Shown here piece by piece: positions 1 to 5,724 of a stretch of 7,336 nt of DNA. The notes beneath the pieces were generated by a model. It ran no database searches. It was not told where the DNA came from and saw only the letters and a list, made by a program, of their open reading frames with translations. Numbering within the stretch: position 1 is the stretch's first letter; each line of letters opens with the position of its first letter. This DNA is from Gallionellaceae bacterium (GTDB lineage Bacteria > Pseudomonadota > Gammaproteobacteria > Burkholderiales > Gallionellaceae): contig JAKFXW010000181.1 in the NCBI GenBank assembly GCA_021731185.1, positions 1 to 7,336 on the forward strand, written 5' to 3'. Made by a program: the position numbers and the translations under genes.

Positions 1-458
1 TCATAATCGACCGTGATAGGCTGTCCGCCCGGCATACGGATAAGCGTTCTGACCGTTACCTCAGTCGCCCCGCTTTCCATTTTTAACGGCTTAACCTCCA
101 CATCGTAGTTACTGTAAACCGTAAATGCCTTGGTGTAGGTTCGCACCAGCAATTGCTGAAATTCACTTTCCAACACTTGTCGCTGCTCGGGTGTGGCGGT
201 ACGCCAAGACCTGCCCACCGCCAGCCGGGTCATATGAGTAAAATCAAAGTGCGGCAATATTTTTTCATTGACCAAGGCCAGAATTTTTTGCTGATTACCC
301 TTTTTAATTTCCTTGTCCTGCTTGACTATCGTGAGCACATCCTGAACGGTGTTTTTAATCAACACATCCGGCTCTAATATGTCAGCGCGCGCAGCTGAAG
401 ACATGCCTAGCAGCAGTGCTATGCATAATGACCATCCACTCATTTTAATCATTTCCAT
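1..458 (-). CDS. mlaC: MlaC, periplasmic phospholipid-binding protein (partial, C-terminus cut by window edge)
   Basis: Periplasmic shuttle of the Mla pathway, which carries phospholipid between the outer-membrane MlaA complex and the inner-membrane MlaFEDB transporter. I read this frame by hand: 152 codons are open from the ATG at 458 to the left edge with no stop. The family is usually a little over 200 residues, so roughly the last quarter is missing. The N-terminus is a Sec signal peptide with a hydrophobic stretch (about residues 9-19) and an ARA cleavage site before Asp26. The mature part matches the family: VLIKNTVQDVL, then ILPHFDFTHMTRLAVGRSW at about 65-83, TPEQ, and LLVRTYTKAF. AGGAA lies 8 nt before this ATG and decides the start, although a second ATG two codons later would give a more typical signal peptide. 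It is the fourth gene of the operon, 69 bp after mlaD. Identification is from remembered family features. Confidence 0.9.
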   Translation of the reverse strand, partial: MEMIKMSGWSLCIALLLGMSSAARADILEPDVLIKNTVQDVLTIVKQDKEIKKGNQQKILALVNEKILPHFDFTHMTRLAVGRSWRTATPEQRQVLESEFQQLLVRTYTKAFTVYSNYDVEVKPLKMESGATEVTVRTLIRMPGGQPITVDY

Positions 459-527
459 TTTATTTATTCCTCGTTTATACCTGTTTGCGGCTTATTCATT
501 TCCAGCCTTTCGTGTAATGCAACGCTA

Positions 528-998
528 TTATTTTTTCTCTGAATTCTCTGAAGATGAGTTAAACAAAAACTTGCCTATTAAATCTTCCAGCACCACTGCC
601 GATTGGGTCTTCTTAACCACATCACCTGACTTGAGAAAATCCTCCTCACCACCCGGCACCAACCCTATATATTGCTCACCCAATAATCCTGAAGTCAGGA
701 TGTTGGCGAAAGTATCCTGGGGAAATTGGTAGCGCTTGTCTATGCTCATGGTAACTTTGGCTTCATAGCGTTCAGTATCTAATGTGATGTTTGACACCCG
801 CCCAACCAACACACCCGAGCTTCTGATCGAAGCTTGCGCTTTAAGTCCGCCTATGTTGGAAAAATACGCCTCCAATTGGTAGGTCTCTGACACATTATAC
901 GTACCGAGATTTCCCACTTTAAGTGCCAGTGTGACTAATGCGCCTAAGCCTGCGACCACAAATATTCCTACCCATAAATCCAGCGTTGTGCGTTCCAT
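528..998 (-). CDS. mlaD: MlaD, MCE-domain lipid transport protein
   Basis: Substrate-binding MCE subunit of the inner-membrane Mla complex. In E. coli it forms a hexameric ring that holds lipid in the periplasm above MlaE. The 156 residues show a short cytoplasmic N-terminus, one membrane helix at about 8-27 (WVGIFVVAGLGALVTLAL) and a single MCE domain at about 38-116. Hallmarks are the FSNIGGLKAQASIRSSGVLVGRV stretch (46-68), SGLLGEQYIGL (103-113) and the SAVVLEDLIGKFLF helix (133-146). E. coli MlaD is longer, about 183 residues, because of a low-complexity tail absent here. The start has a strong AGGAGGGG. The TAG stop of mlaE lies inside that Shine-Dalgarno (10 nt between stop and start), so translation is probably coupled. 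Confidence 0.96.
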   Translation of the reverse strand: MERTTLDLWVGIFVVAGLGALVTLALKVGNLGTYNVSETYQLEAYFSNIGGLKAQASIRSSGVLVGRVSNITLDTERYEAKVTMSIDKRYQFPQDTFANILTSGLLGEQYIGLVPGGEEDFLKSGDVVKKTQSAVVLEDLIGKFLFNSSSENSEKK

Positions 999-1008
999 GC
1001 TACCCCTC

Positions 1009-1794
1009 CTAAAGCATTAGTGCGGTCAAAATAAAATCCAAAATCAAAATTGCCAGTGACGATTCCACCACCGTGCGCGTGGTTGCACCCGAAACCCCCT
1101 CTGCTGTAGGAGGTGCATCATAGCCTTCAAACAGGGCAATCACCGTCACCACCGCGCCAAATACACAGCTTTTAAACACGCCATTCAACACATCGTGCTG
1201 AAAATCGACATTCGATTGCATCTGTGACCAGAACGAGCCTTCATCTACACCTATCAACACCACTCCGACCAAATATCCCCCGAACACACCCATCACGGAA
1301 AACATGGCTGCCAGCAGGGGTACGGCAAACACGCCCGCCCAAAAGCGCGGCGCAACCACGCGGGCGATGGGGTTAATAGCCATCATTTCCATTGCTGAAA
1401 TCTGCTCGGTTACTTTCATCAAACCAATTTCTGCAGTCATGGCCGAGCCCGCACGACTGGCAAAAAGCAAGGCTGCTAACACGGGTCCCAGTTCTCGCAC
1501 AAGGCTCAAGGCGACCAGCGAACCCAGTGCCGATTCCGAACCATAGCGCTTGAGTGTCTCATAACCCTGCAAACCCAACACCATGCCAACAAACATGCCA
1601 GCCACCAGAATAATAATGAGCGACATCACCCCGCTGAAAAATAACTCCCGAATTGTTAAATGAAAACGGCTAAAGCTAATGCCAGAGTTCAGCAATATCA
1701 GGCTCAAGAAACGTGTTCCTATGCCGATTCGCCATAACGCATTCATTACTGTACGACCAATCCCAACTAAATATTTAGTGATCGCTGTTGTCAT
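1009..1794 (-). CDS. mlaE: MlaE, permease subunit of the Mla phospholipid ABC transporter
   Basis: Membrane-spanning permease of the Mla ABC transporter. Two copies form the lipid channel between the MlaF ATPases and the MlaD ring. The 261 residues equal the usual family length. Visible are an amphipathic N-terminal region and a first membrane block at about 55-76 (VMSLIIILVAGMFVGMVLGLQGY). The conserved core ALSLVRELGPVLAALLFASRAGSAMTAEIGLMKVTEQISAMEMMAINP spans about 95-142, with two more membrane blocks (about 152-182 and 206-223). A C-terminal GYDAPPTAEGVSGATTRTVV region is followed by a last helix. The central EIGLM...EQ...MEMMA segment is the family signature and, by analogy, the site that couples to MlaF. 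The ATG overlaps the mlaF stop by 4 bp (ATGA), so the two products are probably translationally coupled. Confidence 0.97.
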   Translation of the reverse strand: MTTAITKYLVGIGRTVMNALWRIGIGTRFLSLILLNSGISFSRFHLTIRELFFSGVMSLIIILVAGMFVGMVLGLQGYETLKRYGSESALGSLVALSLVRELGPVLAALLFASRAGSAMTAEIGLMKVTEQISAMEMMAINPIARVVAPRFWAGVFAVPLLAAMFSVMGVFGGYLVGVVLIGVDEGSFWSQMQSNVDFQHDVLNGVFKSCVFGAVVTVIALFEGYDAPPTAEGVSGATTRTVVESSLAILILDFILTALML

Positions 1795-2666
1795 TTTTTC
1801 TGTCTTCGATCTGGGCCAAAATGTCTCACGGTCACTTTTCTCTTATTAAATTTTACTAGCTCGGTGTGCTTCAATTTTAAGTCTTGCTGATAATCTCCAC
1901 CCGGATAATGGAATGGCACCGGCCCATCCATTTCGCCATTTACAAATTGCTGCACAAAGGGCTTGTCTGATGCCCTAATTTCGTCCGGCGTGCCTTCCGC
2001 AATGATGACCCCCTCCGCCACGAAATATAGATAATCCACAATCTTAAGCGATTCCTGCACATCATGCGTGACAACTATAGAGGTCGCGCCCAACGCATCA
2101 TTCAAGCGCTTGATCAAATTACCAACTACAGTCAGGGAAATAGGATCGAGTCCGGCAAACGGCTCATCATACATAATCAACATCGGATCCAGTGCCACCG
2201 TGCGCGCCAGCGCCACACGCCGCGCCATACCACCGGAAAGCTCGGCTGGCATTAAATTATGCGTGCCACGCAAACCCACTGCGTGCAATTTCATCATAAC
2301 CAAATCGTGAATAATCTCTTCCGGCAAATTCGTGTGCTCACGCATTTGAAAAGCCACGTTATCGTACACCGACATGTCTGTAAACAATGCGCCAAACTGA
2401 AATAACATACCCATCTTACGACGCATGGCGTACAAACCTGCATGATCCAGCTCATGAATAACCTGCCCGCCTATTTTCACATAACCACTGGTTGGCTTAA
2501 TCGATCCACCAATTAATCGCAGCAGCGTAGTTTTGCCGCAGCCGCTACCGCCCATAATGGCGATTACTTTATTTTTTGGAAAAGTTAGATTCATACCCTT
2601 GAGAATAGGGCGATGACCATATGCGAAATTAACATCGCGAATTTCTACCAGCGCTTCAGATGGCAC
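1791..2666 (-). CDS. mlaF: MlaF, ATPase subunit of the Mla phospholipid ABC transporter
   Basis: Cytoplasmic ATPase that powers phospholipid movement through MlaE and MlaD. The 291 residues contain the full ABC set: Walker A GGSGCGKTT (39-47), Q-loop Gln90 in FQFGALF, signature LSGGM (143-147), Walker B LIMYDE ending at the catalytic Glu168, D-loop AGLD (171-174) and H-loop His201. E. coli MlaF is about 269 residues. Here a basic tail (about 255-291, many Lys and Arg) follows FHYPGG. In E. coli the C-terminal extension packs against the partner MlaF, so the tail may matter for dimer contact. The start is GTG, supported by GAGG 8-9 nt upstream and by the absence of another in-frame start before Met25. 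It is the first gene of the operon, with a promoter just upstream. Confidence 0.97.
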   Translation of the reverse strand: MPSEALVEIRDVNFAYGHRPILKGMNLTFPKNKVIAIMGGSGCGKTTLLRLIGGSIKPTSGYVKIGGQVIHELDHAGLYAMRRKMGMLFQFGALFTDMSVYDNVAFQMREHTNLPEEIIHDLVMMKLHAVGLRGTHNLMPAELSGGMARRVALARTVALDPMLIMYDEPFAGLDPISLTVVGNLIKRLNDALGATSIVVTHDVQESLKIVDYLYFVAEGVIIAEGTPDEIRASDKPFVQQFVNGEMDGPVPFHYPGGDYQQDLKLKHTELVKFNKRKVTVRHFGPDRRQKK

Positions 2667-2698
2667 GTTGTAAACCTCGGTTGCTTTTAGAGAGCGGT

Positions 2699-2727
2699 AT
2701 TCTAAACTACCCCCCCTTCAGTCACAA
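2699..2727 (-). promoter_or_regulatory. Predicted sigma70 promoter of the mla operon
   Basis: On the minus strand a -35-like TTGTGA (2727-2722) is followed after exactly 17 bp by TAGAAT (2704-2699), a five-of-six match to the -10 consensus. Transcription would start near 2692, leaving a leader of about 26 nt before the GTG of mlaF. The spacer contains a run of seven G on this strand. Prediction from consensus only. Confidence 0.55.
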
Positions 2728-2734
2728 CAAGCGC

Positions 2735-2763
2735 ATGACGCGCTGATAGCAAACCGATATACT
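2735..2763 (+). promoter_or_regulatory. Predicted sigma70 promoter of the small CxxC protein gene
   Basis: ATGACG (2735-2740, four of six bases of the -35 consensus) and TATACT (2758-2763, close to TATAAT) are separated by 17 bp. The expected start point is near 2770, about 26 nt before the ATG at 2797. It stands back to back with the mla promoter, with 7 bp between the two -35 boxes. Prediction from consensus only. Confidence 0.5.
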
Positions 2764-2796
2764 GCACTTTCCCCTTATCACATAGGCACAATAACT

Positions 2797-3057
2797 ATGA
2801 ATTTGTTCCGCAATCATCATCACGTGTGGGGCTCCTGGGAAAACGTCACCAAGGGCGAAGATCCTGGATACACCCAACCCGATGGATACTGGCAGCCTAC
2901 TGGTCATCCACCCGCCACATTTACCCGTGGACGGCTGGTTATACAAGATCGGGCGCGCAAATGTGAAACCTGCGGCAAACGCGAAACTGGCAAGCATGAA
3001 GTATTCTACATGAGCGCAAATGCGGATAGTCCAACGCAAAAAGTTATTCCTGGCTAA
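2797..3057 (+). CDS. Small CxxC-motif (possible zinc-binding) protein of unknown function
   Basis: I do not recognise a named family. The 86-residue product is soluble, with no signal peptide or membrane helix. It begins MNLFRNHHHVWGSW and is rich in aromatic residues and Gly/Pro in the first half (GYTQPDGYWQPTGHPP). Near the C-terminus is CETCG (Cys56, Cys59), followed by KRETGKHE with His67. The layout W-G-x-W, then Q-x-R-x-R-x-C-x-x-C-G-x-x-E, looks like a small zinc-ribbon-type fold. The metal ligands would be the two Cys plus His residues such as His67 or the His7-9 cluster; this is inference. A promoter-like pair ends 33 bp upstream, but the ribosome binding site is weak (AGG about 11 nt before ATG). 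It is the only plus-strand gene here, diverging from mlaF. The overlapping minus-strand frame (3039-2722) starts at TTG and crosses both promoters, so it is less credible. Confidence 0.68.
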   Translation: MNLFRNHHHVWGSWENVTKGEDPGYTQPDGYWQPTGHPPATFTRGRLVIQDRARKCETCGKRETGKHEVFYMSANADSPTQKVIPG

Positions 3058-3141
3058 CCGTTAGAATCGGCATAACATGAGGTGCAGACATTGCTTGAAG
3101 CACAGAAATTGTCTGGTGGCATAAACCTCTCCAGCCTGCTG

Positions 3142-3164
3142 ATAGTGGATTGCCTGCTTTTGGT
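3142..3164 (+). repeat. Imperfect direct repeat, copy 1
   Basis: The 23 bases beginning ATAGTGGATTGCC recur at 3209-3231 with four substitutions (19 of 23 identical) and an offset of 67 bp. Outside this core the two copies do not align well. It could be the trace of a small duplication or of a degenerate repeat family. Confidence 0.5.
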
Positions 3165-3208
3165 ACAACCACGGTCTACCCCTGACAACTCCGCATGGAC
3201 TTGAGCCC

Positions 3209-3231
3209 ATAGCGGATTGCGTACTTTTAGT
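3209..3231 (+). repeat. Imperfect direct repeat, copy 2
   Basis: Second copy, beginning ATAGCGGATTGCG, differing from the copy at 3142 at four positions. It lies about 36 bp outside the mpl terminator hairpin. Confidence 0.5.
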
Positions 3232-3266
3232 GCTTGCGAGTGAAGACAGTACATTTGAGTACAGCT

Positions 3267-3287
3267 AAAAATACGCTTTTGTAGCGT
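3267..3287 (-). terminator. Probable intrinsic terminator after mpl
   Basis: Read on the minus strand, ACGCT (3287-3283), a five-base loop ACAAA and AGCGT (3277-3273) form a perfect 5-bp stem, followed by A and five T (3271-3267). It begins about 46 nt after the mpl stop. The stem is short, so it may be only a moderate terminator. No comparable T-tract follows on the plus strand. Confidence 0.55.
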
Positions 3288-3333
3288 TGGGTTAGATGCG
3301 AAGTATGAGTGTTGTTTTTATCAGAAAATGGAA

Positions 3334-4719
3334 TTAACTGCGGGATTTGAATTGCTGCAATATTTTTTCATGTATGCCACCAAAACTGCCGTTGCTCATG
3401 ATGAGTATATGATCTCCGGGCAATGCTGCGTCAGTAATCAAGCTAATTAATTCTGGCAGGTCATCGGATACATTAAGTTTGTTACCCAAAGACGCGAGCA
3501 CGGCTCGTGCATCCCAACCCAACCCCGCGCTGTAACAAAATACCTGATCGGCAGCTTGCAAACTTTGTGGCAGCGCATCTTTCATCACACCCAGCTTCAT
3601 GGTATTGGAACGTGGTTCCAGCACTGCCAGTATGCGCGCCGCACCCACCTTATCACGCAGGCCTTGCAGGGTGGTAGAAATAGCGGTGGGATGGTGTGCG
3701 AAATCATCATAGATGGTGATGTCTTTAATAATCCCGCGCACTTCCATGCGTCGCTTAACATTTTTAAATTCAGTTAATGCATCCAACGTATGCTTCACTG
3801 ACACTCCCACGTGCCGTGCAGCAGCAATGGCTGCCAGCGCATTCATACGATTATGCTCACCGAGTAAATCCCAGTGCAGCGTGCCTTGCGGCTGACCATT
3901 CAAAGTGATGAGGTCCGCCTGGCCTATATTCCAACCTTGCGCGTTGTCAAATTTTTCACAAAATTTCTCAATCGGTGTCCAGCAGCCACGCTCCAACACC
4001 CTTTGCAAGGATGCTTCGCGCCCATTACTCACAATTAAGCCATGTCCGGGAATGGTACGTACCAGATGGTGAAACTGCATTTCGATGGCGGCTAAATCAG
4101 GGAAAATATCGGCGTGATCGAATTCCAGATTATTGAGTATCACCGTGCGCGGATGGTAATGAACAAACTTAGAACGCTTATCGAAAAATGCTGTGTCGTA
4201 TTCATCTGCTTCAATGACAAAAAATCCGCCTGCATAACCTTCACTTCCATCAGGTGAGGATTGAGAGGTGGATAGTCGCGCTGACACACCAAAATTTTGC
4301 GGCACGCCGCCAATTAAAAATCCCGGTTGCATACCCGCGTATTCCAGTATCCACGCTAACATTGAAGCGGTAGTAGTTTTACCATGTGTACCTGCCACAG
4401 CCAGCACCCATTTGTCATGCAGCAGATTTTGCGATAGCCATTGGGGCCCGGAGATATAGGGTAGGTTGCGATTTAAAATTGCTTCCATCAATGGGTTGCC
4501 GCGCGACACCACATTCCCAATGACATAAATATCCGCACTCAACATCAGTTGGGTAGGGTCAAATCCCTCGATTAGCTCGATACCTTGTGCTTCTAATTGC
4601 GTGCTCATCGGCGGATAAACGTTGGCATCGCAACCCGTCACGCGATAGCCAGCTTGCTTGGCCAGCACCGCAATGCCGCCCATGAAAGTGCCACAAATTC
4701 CTAATATATGTATATGCAT
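3334..4719 (-). CDS. mpl: Mpl, UDP-N-acetylmuramate:L-alanyl-gamma-D-glutamyl-meso-diaminopimelate ligase
   Basis: Murein-recycling ligase: it joins the tripeptide L-Ala-gamma-D-Glu-meso-DAP, released from old peptidoglycan, to UDP-MurNAc in the cytoplasm with ATP. From the ATG at 4719 the protein has 461 residues (E. coli Mpl about 457). It begins with the family N-terminus MHIHILGICGTFMGG. Mur-ligase features follow in order: P-loop AVAGTHGKTTT (107-117), the FFVIEADEYDTAFFDKRSKF core (166-185), LNNLEFDHADIF (195-206), GEHNRMNALAA (288-298), YDDFAHHPTA (337-346), EPRSNTMKLG (368-377) and the C-terminal SNGSFGGIHEKIL (442-454). The frame stays open upstream to an ATG at 4923. Those 68 extra codons are the inverted-repeat element plus antisense-frame overlap with the isomerase gene, and no Mpl relative has them. 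AAGG at 4729-4726, 6 nt before the ATG at 4719, supports the shorter start. Confidence 0.95.
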   Translation of the reverse strand: MHIHILGICGTFMGGIAVLAKQAGYRVTGCDANVYPPMSTQLEAQGIELIEGFDPTQLMLSADIYVIGNVVSRGNPLMEAILNRNLPYISGPQWLSQNLLHDKWVLAVAGTHGKTTTASMLAWILEYAGMQPGFLIGGVPQNFGVSARLSTSQSSPDGSEGYAGGFFVIEADEYDTAFFDKRSKFVHYHPRTVILNNLEFDHADIFPDLAAIEMQFHHLVRTIPGHGLIVSNGREASLQRVLERGCWTPIEKFCEKFDNAQGWNIGQADLITLNGQPQGTLHWDLLGEHNRMNALAAIAAARHVGVSVKHTLDALTEFKNVKRRMEVRGIIKDITIYDDFAHHPTAISTTLQGLRDKVGAARILAVLEPRSNTMKLGVMKDALPQSLQAADQVFCYSAGLGWDARAVLASLGNKLNVSDDLPELISLITDAALPGDHILIMSNGSFGGIHEKILQQFKSRS

Positions 4720-4844
4720 TTCCAGCCTTAACGCTTCACGATAACTGTGTTGTCTGCGCTGCGCGGCTTCTCGCCGTACAACCTCGTACTGTCTCGTCGC
4801 TGCTCGCTTGCCGCCTTGTTCTCGTTTTGAGTTAGGGCTGGAAA
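4719..4844. mobile_element. MITE-like 126-bp element with terminal inverted repeats
   Basis: TTTCCAGCCTTAAC (4719-4732) and GTTAGGGCTGGAAA (4831-4844) are inverted copies matching at 13 of 14 positions. They bracket a GC-rich centre containing short hairpins, for example CGGC-GAGAA-GCCG read on the minus strand around 4765-4777. No transposase or other credible gene lies inside. The reading frame through it gives only a charged Lys/Arg/Gln-rich peptide, typical of non-coding repeats read as protein. I see no clear target-site duplication. The element fills nearly the whole gap between the isomerase gene and mpl, and its left end overlaps the first base of the mpl ATG. Calling it a non-autonomous mobile element is inference. 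It could instead be a multi-copy intergenic repeat of another kind. Confidence 0.5.
4726..4729 (-). promoter_or_regulatory. Ribosome binding site of mpl, located inside the terminal inverted repeat
   Basis: AAGG read on the minus strand, 6 nt before the ATG at 4719. It fixes the mpl start, and it belongs to the left terminal repeat of the element at 4719-4844. Confidence 0.6.
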
Positions 4845-4850
4845 CCAGCC
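4836..4850. repeat. Perfect 6-bp stem, 3-base loop hairpin at the outer end of the inverted-repeat element
   Basis: GGCTGG, loop AAA, CCAGCC (4836-4850). It overlaps the right terminal repeat and lies 30 bp after the isomerase stop. No T-run follows on the minus strand, so it is not a standard intrinsic terminator. It could stabilise the upstream transcript end or pair alternatively with the repeat next to the mpl start. Confidence 0.6.
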
Positions 4851-4879
4851 TCTCTAAACTTGCGGCGCATTCTATAAAC

Positions 4880-5332
4880 TCAGCGCACGCCCAGCAACTC
4901 AACATCAAATAATAGTGTTGCATTCGGTGGAATTACACCGCCCGCCCCGCGCGCACCATAACCCATCTCTGCCGGAATAATCAGCGTGCGCTGCCCGCCC
5001 ACTTTCATGCCATCTACTCCTTGATCCCAACCTTTGATGACTTGTCCTACGCCCAATTGAAAAGCAAATGGTTCATTGCGATCACGCGAACTATCAAATT
5101 TTTTGCCCTTGTGGTCAGCTGTTGCAGCATCGTACAGCCAGCCAGTGTAGTGCACGATCACCGTTTGTCCAGCCTTGGCTACCGCACCATCACCCGACTT
5201 GACATCTGTTTTAATTAATTCATTCATGCCACGACTCTCCATTTTAATAACGGCCTTTTCTGAACAAGCCGTAGTTACAAAAACACTGGCAATTAAAATT
5301 AATGCCAGTGATACAAAATTACGTTTTTTCAT
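4880..5332 (-). CDS. FKBP-type peptidyl-prolyl cis-trans isomerase, probable lipoprotein
   Basis: Catalyses cis-trans isomerisation of X-Pro bonds during protein folding, probably in the periplasm. The 150 residues begin with a signal sequence (KKRNF, hydrophobic 7-19). It ends in TTAC, a plausible but not classical lipobox with Cys23 as the lipidated residue; Ser24 would favour outer-membrane sorting. A single FKBP domain spans about 40-150, with VHYTGWLYD (60-68), KFDSSRDR (78-85), the GVGQVIKGWDQGVDGMKVGGQR core (94-115), IIPAEMGYGARGAGGVIPPNATLLFDVELL. These cover the aromatic pocket positions (Tyr62, Phe79, Asp80, Val98, Ile99, Trp102, Tyr125). The start has AAGGAGG 4 nt before ATG. The stop of the upstream gene overlaps that Shine-Dalgarno, so coupling is likely. 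I do not assign fkpA or fkpB because this is a short single-domain form. Confidence 0.93.
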   Translation of the reverse strand: MKKRNFVSLALILIASVFVTTACSEKAVIKMESRGMNELIKTDVKSGDGAVAKAGQTVIVHYTGWLYDAATADHKGKKFDSSRDRNEPFAFQLGVGQVIKGWDQGVDGMKVGGQRTLIIPAEMGYGARGAGGVIPPNATLLFDVELLGVR

Positions 5333-5341
5333 GATGCCTCC

Positions 5342-5689
5342 TTATGCGTTACGAAAAATAAAATATACCGCTCCCAACAAGCACAACCCTGCATATAAAT
5401 AATCCATCTTCAAAGGTTGATTCATATACCAGAGTGAAAATGGTACAAACACGGCCAACGTGATGACCTCCTGCATAATTTTGAGCTGGCCTAAACTCAT
5501 CGCGCCGTAACCTATACGATTTGCAGGAACCATTAATAGGTATTCAAAAAAAGCGATGCTCCAACTCACTAAAGCTGCCACATACCACGGTGATGCGCTC
5601 AGATTTTTAAGATGCCCATACCACGCAAAGGTCATAAATATGTTGGAGGCGATCAATAATACAGCAGTTAATACGTATGGCTGCAACAT
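5342..5689 (-). CDS. DUF486 (DMT-like) small inner-membrane protein
   Basis: A 115-residue, highly hydrophobic protein with four predicted membrane helices, at about 5-22, 36-54, 69-88 and 96-112. It matches my memory of the DUF486 family (drug/metabolite transporter-like, the size of small multidrug resistance proteins). The conserved stretch is FFEYLLMVPANRIGYGAMSLGQLKIMQEVITLAVFVPFS (47-85), with NRIGY and QLKIMQE as landmarks. No substrate is known to me for this family, so transport is only inferred from its fold-like topology. GGAG lies 9 nt before the ATG. The gene sits 35 bp after metH and 9 bp before the isomerase gene on the same strand, so it is probably co-transcribed, although a separate promoter cannot be excluded. 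Confidence 0.9.
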   Translation of the reverse strand: MLQPYVLTAVLLIASNIFMTFAWYGHLKNLSASPWYVAALVSWSIAFFEYLLMVPANRIGYGAMSLGQLKIMQEVITLAVFVPFSLWYMNQPLKMDYLYAGLCLLGAVYFIFRNA

Positions 5690-5724
5690 GGGTATTTACT
5701 CCAGCTAAGAAATAATGAACACAG

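Larger units (their letters stand above)
3058..3333. other. Intergenic stretch without a convincing gene
   Basis: This 276-bp gap lies between the convergent ends of the small CxxC gene and mpl. It holds an imperfect 23-bp direct repeat (3142 and 3209) and a terminator-like hairpin for mpl (3267-3287). Around 3281-3314 is a GTTGGGTTAGATGCGAAG stretch that resembles one arm of the GTTGGGTTA-type palindromic repeats common in proteobacterial intergenic DNA, but the second arm is degraded. A 66-codon minus-strand frame (3254-3054) has no ribosome binding site and no recognisable motif, so it was not called. Confidence 0.6.

Noticed and set aside
349..732. 127-codon plus-strand frame across mlaC and mlaD
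   Set aside because: It is antisense to two well-supported genes and their spacer, and its product has no coherent domain.
2722..3039. 105-codon minus-strand frame opposite the small CxxC gene
   Set aside because: It starts at TTG without a ribosome binding site, crosses both predicted promoters and has no recognisable motif, whereas the opposite strand has a promoter, an ATG and a CxxC motif.
3054..3254. 66-codon minus-strand frame after mpl
   Set aside because: It has no Shine-Dalgarno, lies just beyond the mpl terminator, resembles no family I know, and contains both arms of a non-coding-looking repeat.
4836..4850. GGCTGG-AAA-CCAGCC hairpin as a terminator for the isomerase gene
   Set aside because: The stem is only 6 bp and no T-run follows on the transcribed strand. 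It is kept only as a hairpin at the element end.
4720..4923. N-terminal extension of Mpl from the ATG at 4923
   Set aside because: It overlaps the isomerase coding region and the inverted-repeat element. The family N-terminus MHIHILGICGTFMGG and its own ribosome binding site lie at 4719.
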